Below, piece by piece: positions 1 through 8,082 of a DNA stretch of 64,000 bases; the first letter of the stretch is position 1, and each line of letters begins with the position of its first letter. Below the pieces are notes generated by a model that saw only the letters and a program-made list of their open reading frames with translations, had not been told where the DNA came from and ran no database searches. Both the position numbers and the translations under genes were made by a program. The stretch is from assembly GCA_004298465.1 (NCBI GenBank), contig SCRT01000006.1, forward strand, positions 1-64,000, in the 5' to 3' direction. Origin of the DNA: Nevskiaceae bacterium (GTDB taxonomy: Bacteria > Pseudomonadota > Gammaproteobacteria > Nevskiales > Nevskiaceae).

Positions 1-1356
1 GACGACACCAGCCATGTTCTCGACGAGGTCATTGACACCTGCGCACAGGTCACGGATGGAACCGGCCTTGCCGTCCAGTTCGATGCGCTGGGTCAGGTCG
101 CCGTCCTGCGCCGCCTTCACCACGTCCTGCGTCTGGCCGACTGCGTGTTCCAGGGCATGGGCGGCTCTCACCTGCGTGGTGATGTCGGTAGCAAACTTCA
201 CGACCTTGAAAGGCTTGCCGTCGGCGTCGAGAATCGGGTTGTACGACGCTTGGATCCAGACTTCGCGACCGCCCTTGCCGATGCGCTTGAACTGCCCGGC
301 CTGGTATTCGCCGCGGCCGAGCTTCTGCCAGAACTCGCGGTATTCCGCGCTGTCGCGGTAGCCCGGCTCCACCAGCATCGAGTGGTGCTTGCCGACGAGT
401 TCCTCACGCGTGTAGCCCAGCGCTTCGCAGAAGTTCGGGTTCGCTTCCTGGATGACGCCATCCAGCCCGAAGGTGATGACGGCCTGCGACTTGTTGATGG
501 CGGCCAGCTGGCCTTCATAGTCGGCGTTGCGCTGTTTCTCGGCCGTGATGTCGGTGGCGAACTTCACGACCTTGCAGGGCTTGCCTTCGGCATCGAGGAT
601 CGGGTTGTAGGACGCTTGGATCCAGACTTCGCGACCGCCCTTGCCGATGCGCTTGAACTGCCTGGCCTGGTATTCGCCACGGCCGAGCTTTTCCCAGAAC
701 CGGCGGTAGTCCGCGCTCTTGCGGTATTCCGCATCCACGAGCATGGAATGGGGCTGGCCGACGAGTTCCTCGCGCGAGTAACCTAGTGCGGCGCAGAAGT
801 TCTCGTTCGCCTCGATAATCCTGCCGTCGAGGCTGAACGTGATGACGGCCTGCGACTTGTTGATCGCCGCAAGCTGTCCCTCATGGTCGGCGGCGCGTTC
901 CTTGTCGGCGGTGATGACGTGGCCGAAGCCGGCGATGTGCGTGCCGCTGCCGTCCGCGTTCGGCACCGGCGTGTAGACACCCAGCAGCCAGACCGGCGTG
1001 CCGTCGCGGGATACGCGCCGGAATTCGCCGGACACCGGCTGGCCGTGCGACAGCTGTTCCCAGAACCGGCGATCGTCGGCGCCGTCCCGCGCACTGGGGG
1101 CTAGCAGGATGGCGCGGTCGTGGCCACGCAATTCGTCCAGCGTGTAGCCGAAGGTGGACAGGAAGTTGTCGTTCGCGCTCGTGATGGCGCCGCCGGTATC
1201 AAATTCGATGACGGTGTGTGCGCCCATGAGGATGTCGATGGTCTTCTGCAGGGCGCCGGCGTGGGTGTGTTCCGCCGCCTCGTCAGCGCGCGCGGACGCG
1301 ATTTCCGCTTGGTAGTCGGGGCGATGATTCGTGAAAGACTGGAAGAAGCTGGGCAT
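1..1356 (-). CDS. Soluble multi-PAS methyl-accepting chemotaxis protein, C-terminus outside window
   Basis: The frame is open from an ATG at 1356 to the window edge (452 codons, no stop), behind a GAGGTT ribosome binding site. Three PAS domains are visible: about residues 38-148, 160-272 and 282-394. A HAMP-like linker with the pattern AAQDGDLTQRIELDG follows at about 415-452. There is no signal peptide or membrane segment, so this is a cytoplasmic receptor. The second and third PAS domains are near-identical copies offset by 122 codons, both carrying FKRIGKGGREVWIQASYNPI. PAS domains usually sense redox state, oxygen or small ligands through bound cofactors; no ligand can be read here. The signalling (MCP) domain that would touch CheA and CheW must lie beyond the edge. 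It is the last visible gene of the second chemotaxis set, 12 bp after cheW. Confidence 0.85.
   Translation of the reverse strand, partial: MPSFFQSFTNHRPDYQAEIASARADEAAEHTHAGALQKTIDILMGAHTVIEFDTGGAITSANDNFLSTFGYTLDELRGHDRAILLAPSARDGADDRRFWEQLSHGQPVSGEFRRVSRDGTPVWLLGVYTPVPNADGSGTHIAGFGHVITADKERAADHEGQLAAINKSQAVITFSLDGRIIEANENFCAALGYSREELVGQPHSMLVDAEYRKSADYRRFWEKLGRGEYQARQFKRIGKGGREVWIQASYNPILDAEGKPCKVVKFATDITAEKQRNADYEGQLAAINKSQAVITFGLDGVIQEANPNFCEALGYTREELVGKHHSMLVEPGYRDSAEYREFWQKLGRGEYQAGQFKRIGKGGREVWIQASYNPILDADGKPFKVVKFATDITTQVRAAHALEHAVGQTQDVVKAAQDGDLTQRIELDGKAGSIRDLCAGVNDLVENMAGVV
175..879 (-). repeat. Intragenic tandem duplication encoding PAS2 and PAS3
   Basis: Two direct repeats of about 340 bp, with starts 366 bp (122 codons) apart, encode residues 160-272 and 282-394 of the chemoreceptor. 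DNA identity is high across the block: the stretch at 181-320 matches 547-686 with only scattered, mostly silent differences. This indicates a recent in-frame domain duplication. Confidence 0.85.
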
Positions 1357-1368
1357 GACGGAACCTCG

Positions 1369-1893
1369 TCAATGTGTAGAGTCGCGTTCGGCACTGGCGG
1401 GCATCAGGGCCATGTCTTCGGAACGCAGGAGTTTTTCGATGTCGAGGAGGATCAGGAGGCGCTCCCCGGCGGTGCCCAGACCGGTGATGAAACGGGTGTC
1501 GATGGCGCTGCCGAATTCCGGCGCAGGCCGCACCTGCTCGGCTGCCAGCTGGACGACGTCTGACACGCGGTCGACGACGATGCCGACGACGCGCGTGGCG
1601 ACGTTGAGGATGATCATGACCGTGAATGTGTTGTATTCGGCGTTCGGCAGCTTGAATTTCATGCGCATGTCCACGACCGGCACGATGGTGCCGCGCAGGT
1701 TGATTACACCCTTGACGAAGTCCGGCGTGTCGGGGATGCGTGTGACGGTGTCGTAGCCGCGGATTTCCTGCACCTTGAGGATGTCCACGCCGTACTCCTC
1801 CTCGCCGAGGCCGAACGTCAGGTATTCGTTCGCCGCGAGGTTCACGGGCGGAGCATTGGGGGCGGGGGCGACAGGGGTTTGAAGTTCCGGCAT
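1369..1893 (-). CDS. cheW: Chemotaxis coupling protein CheW
   Basis: A 174-residue single-domain CheW adaptor that links chemoreceptors to the CheA kinase in the polar signalling array. After a short Pro/Ala-rich N-terminus the CheW fold runs from about residue 22 to 165. Family landmarks include [37 protein letters not shown] and the C-terminal [11 protein letters not shown]. The ATG at 1893 is preferred over an upstream in-frame ATG because AGGAG lies just ahead of it and the sequence before it is not CheW-like. It sits between the long CheA (23 bp gap) and the soluble PAS receptor, so it probably serves that receptor. Confidence 0.95.
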   Translation of the reverse strand: MPELQTPVAPAPNAPPVNLAANEYLTFGLGEEEYGVDILKVQEIRGYDTVTRIPDTPDFVKGVINLRGTIVPVVDMRMKFKLPNAEYNTFTVMIILNVATRVVGIVVDRVSDVVQLAAEQVRPAPEFGSAIDTRFITGLGTAGERLLILLDIEKLLRSEDMALMPASAERDSTH

Positions 1894-1915
1894 TGCGAGG
1901 CTCCTGGTTACGGCT

Positions 1916-3922
1916 TCATGCGGCGGCAGCCAGGCGCGTGCTCTGCACGAGCTGGCCGGCATCGAGGATCAAGGACACGCGGCCGTCGCCGAGGATGGTC
2001 GCCCCGGAGACGCATGGCACGCGGCGGTAGTTGGTTTCCAGCGACTTGATGACTACTTGTTGTTGCCCCACCAGCTCGTCCACCAGCAGGGCAACCTTCT
2101 GTCCAGCTGCCTCGACGATGACGAGAATCCCGCGCGTGGGGTCATCCAGCGCATCGGGGATGCCGAACAGGCGGTGCAACGCGATGAGCGGCGCGTGCTC
2201 GCCGCGCACGCGCACGATGCGGCCTTCGTGCATGACGGTGCTCAGCTGGTCCGGGTGCGGCTGCATGGACTCCACGATCACGTTCAGCGGCACGATGAAG
2301 ATCTCGGCGCCGACGCGCACCAGCATGCCGTCGAGGATGGCGAGCGTGAGCGGCAGGCGGATGGTGACGGTGGCGCCCTTGCCCGGGTGGCTTTCCACAT
2401 CGATCTGGCCACTCAACGCCTGCACGTTGCGGCGCACGACATCCATGCCGACGCCGCGGCCAGACAGCTCCGTGACGTGCTCGGAAGTCGAGAATCCGGG
2501 CGCGAACACCAGCGCCCAGACTTCCTTGTCCGGCATCGTGTCGGACACCGCCATGCCTTTTTCATGGGCCTTGGCGAGGATATGCTCGCGGTCCAGCCCG
2601 CGGCCGTCGTCGGCGACGCGGATGACGATATGGCCGCCTTCATGAGAGGCCGACAGGTGGATGGTGCCGATCTCCGGCTTGCCGGCGGCAATGCGTTCCC
2701 CGGCCGTCTCGATGCCGTGGTCCAGGGAATTGCGGACGAGGTGGGTGAGCGGGTCGGTGATCTTCTCGATCACGCTCTTGTCGAGTTCGGTCTCCTCGCC
2801 GGTGGTGACAAGCTCCACTTCCTTGCCGAGCTTGCCGGCCAGGTCATGCACGATGCGCGGAAAGCGCGAGAACACGTTGGCCACCGGTAACATGCGCGTG
2901 GACATCACCGCTTCCTGCAGCAGGCGCGTCTGGCGGTCGAGCTGGCCGAGTCCGGCCAGCAGCTTTTCATCGCGCACCGGGTCGAGCTGGCTGCCGAGTT
3001 GCGAGAGCATGGCCTGGGTAATGACGAGTTCGCCCACGAGGTTCATCAACGCGTCGATCTTGCTGGTCTGCACACGAATGGAAGTGCCTTCCGCGTGGTG
3101 GACGGCGGGCGCGATGTGCGGTGGCGGGGCCGGAGTTTTGGCGGGAGCCGTGGCCGGCGTGGTGATGGCAGATGGCCGTGGCTCGGTTGCAGCCATCGGT
3201 GAAGTGTCAGCGAGCGGCTGGATGTCCAGCGTGCAGTCGTCCTCGACCCAGGCAAATATGTCGCGGACAGTCTGTTCCGGACACGCCGCATGCAGCGTGA
3301 TGCGCCAGCCGAGGTAGCTGGTTTCGGGCTCCAGCTCATCCAGCGCGGGCAGGGCGTCGAGTTCGGCTTCGACCTCGGTGGGGCCCAGTGTCTGCAGGTC
3401 CCGCAGGATGTGGAGCGGTTCGTTGCCGGTGCGGAACAGGTCCGCGTTCGGCACGAAATGGATGCTGTAACTGGTAGTCGATGCAGCCGGTACGGGCGAC
3501 ACTGCGGGCGAAGCGCCGGCACCGGTGGAGGCGCTGGTCAACGCGGCCGCGAGACGGGTCTGGACGCCGGTCGCGGTGGCCGGGTCGAAGGGGTCGCCAT
3601 CGCGCGCGGCGCCGAGCAGGGCACGCACCACGTCCACGGCTTCCAGCAGCAGGTTCACGGTATCCGGGTCGAGCGCCTTGCTGCCCGACCGGGCGGCATC
3701 CAGCAGGCTTTCAAGGTGGTGCGTGAAGTCGGCGACGGCCGTGAAGCCGAACGTGGCGGCCCCGCCCTTGATGGAATGCGCAGCGCGAAAGATGGTGTTG
3801 ACGGTTTCGGGGTCGACAGCCGTAGCCGGGTCCAGGGCGACGAGCGCCTGTTCCATCACGTCGACGTTCTCGAAGCTTTCCTCGAAGAAGGCGGCGTGGA
3901 AGCGCGTGAGGTCGGTATCCAT
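1916..3922 (-). CDS. cheA: Chemotaxis histidine kinase CheA (second set, 668 residues)
   Basis: Full-length CheA with the usual P1-P5 layout. P1 is the Hpt domain, with phosphoacceptor His49 in [10 protein letters not shown] second folded segment at about 150-245 sits in the P2 (CheY-binding) position. A Pro/Ala-rich linker is followed by the P3 dimerisation helices (about 280-345, [13 protein letters not shown]). P4 is the ATPase, with N box [13 protein letters not shown]1 ADDGRGLD and G2 [10 protein letters not shown]5 is CheW-like. GGAG precedes the ATG. It is distinct from the 576-residue CheA at 8083-9813. It sits in its own set with a CheY, a CheW and a receptor, so the cell has two kinases encoded in one cluster. 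Confidence 0.95.
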   Translation of the reverse strand: MDTDLTRFHAAFFEESFENVDVMEQALVALDPATAVDPETVNTIFRAAHSIKGGAATFGFTAVADFTHHLESLLDAARSGSKALDPDTVNLLLEAVDVVRALLGAARDGDPFDPATATGVQTRLAAALTSASTGAGASPAVSPVPAASTTSYSIHFVPNADLFRTGNEPLHILRDLQTLGPTEVEAELDALPALDELEPETSYLGWRITLHAACPEQTVRDIFAWVEDDCTLDIQPLADTSPMAATEPRPSAITTPATAPAKTPAPPPHIAPAVHHAEGTSIRVQTSKIDALMNLVGELVITQAMLSQLGSQLDPVRDEKLLAGLGQLDRQTRLLQEAVMSTRMLPVANVFSRFPRIVHDLAGKLGKEVELVTTGEETELDKSVIEKITDPLTHLVRNSLDHGIETAGERIAAGKPEIGTIHLSASHEGGHIVIRVADDGRGLDREHILAKAHEKGMAVSDTMPDKEVWALVFAPGFSTSEHVTELSGRGVGMDVVRRNVQALSGQIDVESHPGKGATVTIRLPLTLAILDGMLVRVGAEIFIVPLNVIVESMQPHPDQLSTVMHEGRIVRVRGEHAPLIALHRLFGIPDALDDPTRGILVIVEAAGQKVALLVDELVGQQQVVIKSLETNYRRVPCVSGATILGDGRVSLILDAGQLVQSTRLAAAA

Positions 3923-3935
3923 GGCTTGCTCCGGT

Positions 3936-4298
3936 TCAGCCCAGCACGCGGTTGATGGTGGCGATGAGCTGGGCAGGATCGAAGGGCTTGACGATCCAGC
4001 CGGTTGCGCCGGCGGCCTTGCCTTCCATCTTGCGGTCCATGGAGGACTCCGTGGTCAGCATCAGAAGTGGCGTGAACTTGTAGGCGGGCAGGGCGCGCAG
4101 TTCACGGATCAGCGCGATGCCGTCCATGCGCGGCATGTTGACGTCCGCGAGCACAAGGTTGAAGGCCTGTTTTTGCGCGGTTTCAAGAGCTTCCACGCCG
4201 TCTGCCGCCTCGGCCACCTGGAAGCCGGATTCACGCAGCGTGTACGCCACCATCTGGCGCATGGAAGCGGAATCATCAACGGTCAGAATCGTGCTCAT
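3936..4298 (-). CDS. CheY-like single-domain response regulator
   Basis: A 120-residue receiver domain without an output domain. All phosphorylation landmarks are present: the acidic pair in TVDDSAS, the acceptor Asp in LVLADVNMP, the Thr in MLTTESS and the Lys in VKPFDP. It overlaps the upstream STAS gene by 4 bp and lies 13 bp before the long cheA, so it is the natural phosphorylation partner of that kinase. It could act on the motor or as a phosphate sink competing with the CheY at 10412-10810; the sequence does not decide. Confidence 0.93.
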   Translation of the reverse strand: MSTILTVDDSASMRQMVAYTLRESGFQVAEAADGVEALETAQKQAFNLVLADVNMPRMDGIALIRELRALPAYKFTPLLMLTTESSMDRKMEGKAAGATGWIVKPFDPAQLIATINRVLG

Positions 4299-4627
4299 GC
4301 CACGGGCCCGGAAGGTGGGGAGGGAAGAAGAAGCGCGGCGTTCAGGCCGGTGTCGCGGGCCGCGGCAAGCAGCGCCGCGGAAGGCGCCTGCCAGCGGATC
4401 GGCCGGTCTGTGCGGCTCTTGACCAGCGCCACAAGCACCTGCAGGCCGGCAAGGCCCACGGTTTCGACGGCGGCGCCGTCCAGCGCCAGTTCCCCAGCAT
4501 TCACCACCGCTAGCAGCTGGTCGGCCAGCGGGCCGGCTTCAGCAGGCGTCAGGCGCGTCGGCAGCGCGACGACCGAGGCTGCTGCGGGGGCGGCGGAGTC
4601 CGGTGCGGGGTCGAGAGTCTGGGTCAT
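4295..4627 (-). CDS. STAS-domain protein (anti-sigma-antagonist-like)
   Basis: A 110-residue protein with a low-complexity Ala/Pro N-terminus, then a STAS-like fold: a beta strand with LALDGAAVETVGLAGLQVLVAL, then a short helix and strand. STAS proteins are usually phosphorylatable switch partners. The classical motif has Ser/Thr after Asp; here the equivalent stretch reads VETVGLAG, so the phosphosite is uncertain. It overlaps the following cheY by 4 bp, so expression is coupled. Small STAS proteins recur beside chemotaxis genes in related bacteria, but their role is poorly defined. Confidence 0.7.
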   Translation of the reverse strand: MTQTLDPAPDSAAPAAASVVALPTRLTPAEAGPLADQLLAVVNAGELALDGAAVETVGLAGLQVLVALVKSRTDRPIRWQAPSAALLAAARDTGLNAALLLPSPPSGPVA

Positions 4628-4647
4628 GCCGGGGTTTCCGTGTCAGG

Positions 4648-4890
4648 TCATGCTGTCGTCGGGAAGCGGGTGCGCCGCATGGAGTTGCGTACGTCCAGCG
4701 TCAGGGCGATACGCCCGTCTTCGAGCCATGTCGCGGGATAGTCGTACCCGGCTTGGGTCGAGTCGCGACAGCTTTGTTCGAGCGCTGCCTGGGCGCTGGC
4801 GATCTCGGCAAAGCTGTCATTGCCGGCAGAGTGCCGGGTTTGATGCAGGGCACCTGCCAGTACCGAAATGATGTTGCGTGCGCCTTTCAT
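4648..4890 (-). CDS. Small uncharacterised protein in chemotaxis set
   Basis: An 80-residue basic protein that I do not recognise. It has no signal peptide, membrane segment or cysteine cluster, and contains the stretch TWLEDGRIALTLDVRN. The start is supported by CGGAG at proper spacing before the ATG at 4890. It is the first gene after the hairpin at 4945-4965 and precedes the STAS gene by 20 bp. It is therefore probably the leading gene of the second chemotaxis unit. Confidence 0.55.
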   Translation of the reverse strand: MKGARNIISVLAGALHQTRHSAGNDSFAEIASAQAALEQSCRDSTQAGYDYPATWLEDGRIALTLDVRNSMRRTRFPTTA

Positions 4891-4944
4891 GGGGTGCTCC
4901 GAAAGATGGAAATAGGTTGCCGCTCGTGTCGCGTGCTGAAGTGC

Positions 4945-4965
4945 CGTGGCGCGTCGCGCGCCACG
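4945..4965 (-). terminator. GC-rich stem-loop between the two chemotaxis sets
   Basis: A perfect 9-bp inverted repeat (CGTGGCGCG / CGCGCCACG) with a 3-base loop lies 12 bp downstream of the cheW-like stop codon. No T-tract follows, so it is not a classical intrinsic terminator. It may attenuate or stabilise the transcript at the boundary between the parA-cheW unit and the second chemotaxis set. Confidence 0.4.
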
Positions 4966-4976
4966 TTCACCTTTCC

Positions 4977-5657
4977 TCAGGCAAGCTCCATTCCACCTTT
5001 TGCCGCTGCAACGGCAAGCGCCGCTGCGTGGAGCAGGATGATGCTTTTTCCACCGTGGTGGCTGAGCCCGCGGATGGCTGGTGTGTGCCTGCCGACGGAA
5101 GGCGGCGGCTGTTCGTCGGCGCCTGGTACGAACACGTCGCCGATGGCATCGACGGCCAGCGCCAGGCCGGCCGGCAGCAGCACCATGGCCCCCTCCGGCG
5201 GCCGGGAATCGAGCGGCAGGCCGAGCGTCGGGCGGATGTCGATGACGGCCACGACCGTGCCGCGGCGGTGGATCAGCCCCAGCACGTTGCTGGGGGCCTG
5301 GGGCACGGTGGTCGGTGCCTGCCAGGCCAACACTTCCTGCAGCTCGGCGACCTTGAGCGCGTAGTTCTGTCCGGTAAGGTGAAAGATCAGCCAGCGTTCC
5401 GCAGCCGCCTGCGGCGGCTTTTCGGATGGAGGGAAAGGTGGCGCGATGTTGGGGTGCGGAGCCGCGGTCGGAGGTATCGACGCGGTGGATGGTCTCGCCG
5501 GGGGTGCTGAGGAAGCTGGTGCGGCAGGCGGTCTTGCCGGAGCCGCCGAGGGCGCTGCCGCCGCAGGGGGCGGGGCTTCAATCGGTACGGACGGAGGGGC
5601 AGCCGGTGCGGAATCCTGCAGCAGGGTATCGAGGTAGTTGTCGAAGACTGCGCTCAT
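4977..5657 (-). CDS. CheW-domain protein with long Pro/Ala-rich N-terminus
   Basis: A 226-residue protein. The first 15 residues (SAVFDNYLDTLLQDS) are followed by about 70 residues of Pro/Ala-rich linker and then a CheW domain from about residue 85. Landmarks are WLIFHLTGQNYALKVAELQEVL and NVLGLIHRRGTVVAVIDIR. This extended CheW next to ParA is a hallmark of polar chemotaxis clusters in pseudomonads and xanthomonads, where the ParA-type ATPase and its partners place the array at the pole. Its start overlaps the parA stop by 4 bp. Confidence 0.9.
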   Translation of the reverse strand: MSAVFDNYLDTLLQDSAPAAPPSVPIEAPPPAAAAPSAAPARPPAAPASSAPPARPSTASIPPTAAPHPNIAPPFPPSEKPPQAAAERWLIFHLTGQNYALKVAELQEVLAWQAPTTVPQAPSNVLGLIHRRGTVVAVIDIRPTLGLPLDSRPPEGAMVLLPAGLALAVDAIGDVFVPGADEQPPPSVGRHTPAIRGLSHHGGKSIILLHAAALAVAAAKGGMELA

Positions 5658-6427
5658 GGGCGGTTCCCCGGCGCGGTCTGCGTCGTGAGGTGGCGGTACA
5701 GGTGGCGATAGGCCCGTGCCGCGCGGCTGTCGGGAGCGAACTGTTCGATGACCTGGCCGCGTGCGCTGGCTTCACGCAACTGCGTGTCCATCGGAATGTA
5801 TTCGTCCCACAGGGCGGTGCCCCACTGCTGTTCAAGCGCGCTATAGCCTTCGTGGGCGCTGCGCGTGCGGCGGTCGACCTGGGTAGCGACGATGGTCCAC
5901 GGCGCGCGGTGGCCGAGGCTGCGCTCGATCTGTTTCAGCGTCTGGTCCAGGCTGGCGACACCGCGTAGGGCGAGCGGATCGGTCAGGGTTGGCACGATCA
6001 TGCGGTCAGCTGCGACGATGACGTTGATCATCAGTACGCCGAGCGTCGGTGGCCCGTCGACGATGACGATGTCGATGTCCGTGAGCCGGTCCACGAGACG
6101 TTTCAGCGCCAGGCCCGTGGCTCCACCCGCCGCCGCACCACTCTTGTTGCCCAGCGCCGCGAGTTCCGAACACGCCGGCAGGAGTGTGAGGCCCGGAATG
6201 CTCGTGGTCAGCGGCACGATGGGCGCGGCTGGGTTCTGCAGGGCGTCGAACAGCGTGGTGCCGGAAAGGCCGAAGTATTCGCTGGCGGAGGCGTGGGGGT
6301 CGAGGTCGACGATCAGGCAGCGTTTCCCGTCCAGCGCATGGAGTCCAGCCAGCGTCACGGCGGTTGTCGTTTTTCCGACGCCGCCTTTCTGGTTCGTGAC
6401 GGACCACACTTGCGGGCGTGCGTTCAT
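5654..6427 (-). CDS. ParA/MinD-family ATPase of the chemotaxis cluster
   Basis: A 257-residue deviant-Walker ATPase. Near the N-terminus is NQKGGVGKTTTAV (KGGVGKTT about residues 14-21), followed by LIVDLDPHA and the Walker-B-like IVIVDGPPTLG. This type (ParC in vibrios) is known to localise chemotaxis arrays at the cell pole. The ATG at 6427 overlaps the motD stop in an ATGA arrangement; longer frames upstream read through motD and are not used. It is translationally coupled to the CheW-domain protein downstream. Confidence 0.92.
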   Translation of the reverse strand: MNARPQVWSVTNQKGGVGKTTTAVTLAGLHALDGKRCLIVDLDPHASASEYFGLSGTTLFDALQNPAAPIVPLTTSIPGLTLLPACSELAALGNKSGAAAGGATGLALKRLVDRLTDIDIVIVDGPPTLGVLMINVIVAADRMIVPTLTDPLALRGVASLDQTLKQIERSLGHRAPWTIVATQVDRRTRSAHEGYSALEQQWGTALWDEYIPMDTQLREASARGQVIEQFAPDSRAARAYRHLYRHLTTQTAPGNRP

Positions 6428-7326
6428 GGCGTTACCGGCCTGGACGGCAGAACCTCGGAAGGCAGCCGGGCGGGATCGTCGAGGATCACGCGCAGCGCAG
6501 CGTTGTCGGCGAGCACGACGATCACGACACGCCGGTTGCGGGCGCGCCCGGCAGCGGTATCGTTCGTGTCCACCGGGCGGAATTCCCCGTAGCCGGCGAG
6601 CGATAGCCGCGTCGGAGCGATGCCAGCCGCCGTCATCAAGTGCACGACGCTGGCGGCGCGTGCCGTGGACAGTTCCCAGTTGGATGGATACTGGTTGGTA
6701 TGGATGGGCGTGTCGTCGGTGTAGCCTTCGATGCGCAGCGTGTTCGGCAGCGGCGCGAGGATCGCCGCGACCTGGTTGATTACGGTCTGTGCGTCCTTGG
6801 GCATCACGGCGGAGCCGGAGTCGAACAGCACGTCGCTGCCGATCTCGACTTCCAGCCACATGGCGCTACGCCGGATATGGACAAGGCCCTTGTCGACGAG
6901 CGGCTTCAGGGCTTTTTCCACGGCCGCCGTGAGGTCGTCAAAAGTGGACTGCGAACGTAGCCGGGCGATGTGTTCGGGTGCGATCGGCAACTGCATCGCC
7001 GGCATGCCGGGGCGGATGCTGGTGGGCCCGTCCGCAGCGTCGTGGCGCGACGCCATGCTGCGTGCCGCGAAGGTGTCGATACGCGACTGGGTGTGCGACC
7101 CGTTCAGTTCGCGCGGGCCGATCTGGATCGGCTGGAAGGAGCGCGGCGGCCCGCCGAAGGCCGCGTTCAGCGCTTCGGACAGGACGCGATACTTGCCGTC
7201 GTTGACGGAGGAAATGGCGTACATGACGACGAAGAACGCCAGCAGCAGCGTGAGCAAGTCGCCGTAGGGGATGGCCCAGCCTTCCAGGTTCGCGTGCTCT
7301 TCCTGATGTTTTCTTCGGCGTGCCAC
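6424..7326 (-). CDS. motD: Flagellar motor stator protein MotD (MotB family)
   Basis: A 300-residue stator B subunit. One N-terminal membrane helix (about residues 20-42, GDLLTLLLAFFVVMYA) carries Asp23, the ion-binding residue required for torque. A periplasmic linker follows, then an OmpA-like peptidoglycan-binding domain at about 165-285 (DVLFDSGSAVMP, YTDDTPIH, NRRVVI). It is encoded 7 bp after motC; the pair forms the MotCD stator seen in polar flagellates beside cheA and parA. Any MotAB pair must lie elsewhere. Confidence 0.95.
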   Translation of the reverse strand: MARRRKHQEEHANLEGWAIPYGDLLTLLLAFFVVMYAISSVNDGKYRVLSEALNAAFGGPPRSFQPIQIGPRELNGSHTQSRIDTFAARSMASRHDAADGPTSIRPGMPAMQLPIAPEHIARLRSQSTFDDLTAAVEKALKPLVDKGLVHIRRSAMWLEVEIGSDVLFDSGSAVMPKDAQTVINQVAAILAPLPNTLRIEGYTDDTPIHTNQYPSNWELSTARAASVVHLMTAAGIAPTRLSLAGYGEFRPVDTNDTAAGRARNRRVVIVVLADNAALRVILDDPARLPSEVLPSRPVTP

Positions 7327-7333
7327 GGCGGCC

Positions 7334-8074
7334 TCACTTCAGGTAAGCCAGGAGCCGGGCTTCGATGTTGCGCGGATTCTCGCCGTTGGCGATCGCGACG
7401 ATGCCTTCCACGAACAGGGTCTGCACGTGCGAGCGCCGGCGCACGAAGGTCTGGAGCTTCGCCGACAGCGGGATGTACAGCAGGTAGGCGGTGCCGATGC
7501 CGTAGATGGTCGCGACGAACGCGGCGGCGATGCCGGCGCCGAGCTTGCTGGGGTCCGCGAGGTGGCTCATCACCGAGATCAGCCCGAGCACGGCGCCGCA
7601 GATGCCGAGCGTGGGCGAATAGATGCCCATGGCCTCGAACACCTTGGCGCTCTTGATGTCATGTTCCTCGGTCTGGTCGATCTCGGTTTCCATCACGTCG
7701 CGCAGCACCTGCGCTTCCGTGCCGTCCACGAGCAGTTGCAATGCCTTCTTGCGGAACGGGTCGGCCTGGGCTTCGGCAGTGGCTTCCAGCGACAGGAGAC
7801 CCTGCTTGCGGGCCACGTTGCTCCATTCCACGATGTCCTTGAGCGTAGCCTCGGCGTTGTCCGCCGGCGGCTTGAACGCCAGCGGGGCGAGCTTGAGGCT
7901 GGCGAGGAATGTCTTGAGCGGCGTCTGCACGAACGTGGCGGCGAACGTGCCGATGACCACGATGATGAAGGCCGACGGCTCCCACAGCGAGCTAAGGTGT
8001 GAACCGTGCACCACTGTGCCGCCGAGGATGGCAACCAGGGCGAGGACGAGGCCGATGGGGGTGGTGATTTCCAT
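7334..8074 (-). CDS. motC: Flagellar motor stator protein MotC (MotA family)
   Basis: A 246-residue MotA/PomA-type membrane subunit of the stator. The four expected hydrophobic segments are visible: two near the N-terminus (residues 4-23 and 34-55) and two near 145-190, including the pattern MGIYSPTLGICGAVLGLI. The cytoplasmic loop that contacts FliG lies between. It is followed at once by motD. In Pseudomonas a cheB gene separates cheA from motC; here the two are only 8 bp apart and cheB is absent. Confidence 0.95.
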   Translation of the reverse strand: MEITTPIGLVLALVAILGGTVVHGSHLSSLWEPSAFIIVVIGTFAATFVQTPLKTFLASLKLAPLAFKPPADNAEATLKDIVEWSNVARKQGLLSLEATAEAQADPFRKKALQLLVDGTEAQVLRDVMETEIDQTEEHDIKSAKVFEAMGIYSPTLGICGAVLGLISVMSHLADPSKLGAGIAAAFVATIYGIGTAYLLYIPLSAKLQTFVRRRSHVQTLFVEGIVAIANGENPRNIEARLLAYLK

Positions 8075-8082
8075 GGCAGGCT

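Noticed and set aside
4891-4976. Sigma-28 or sigma-54 promoter ahead of the 80-residue protein
   Set aside because: No GG-N10-GC with TTGC and no TAAA...GCCGATAA match could be found on the minus strand in this gap.
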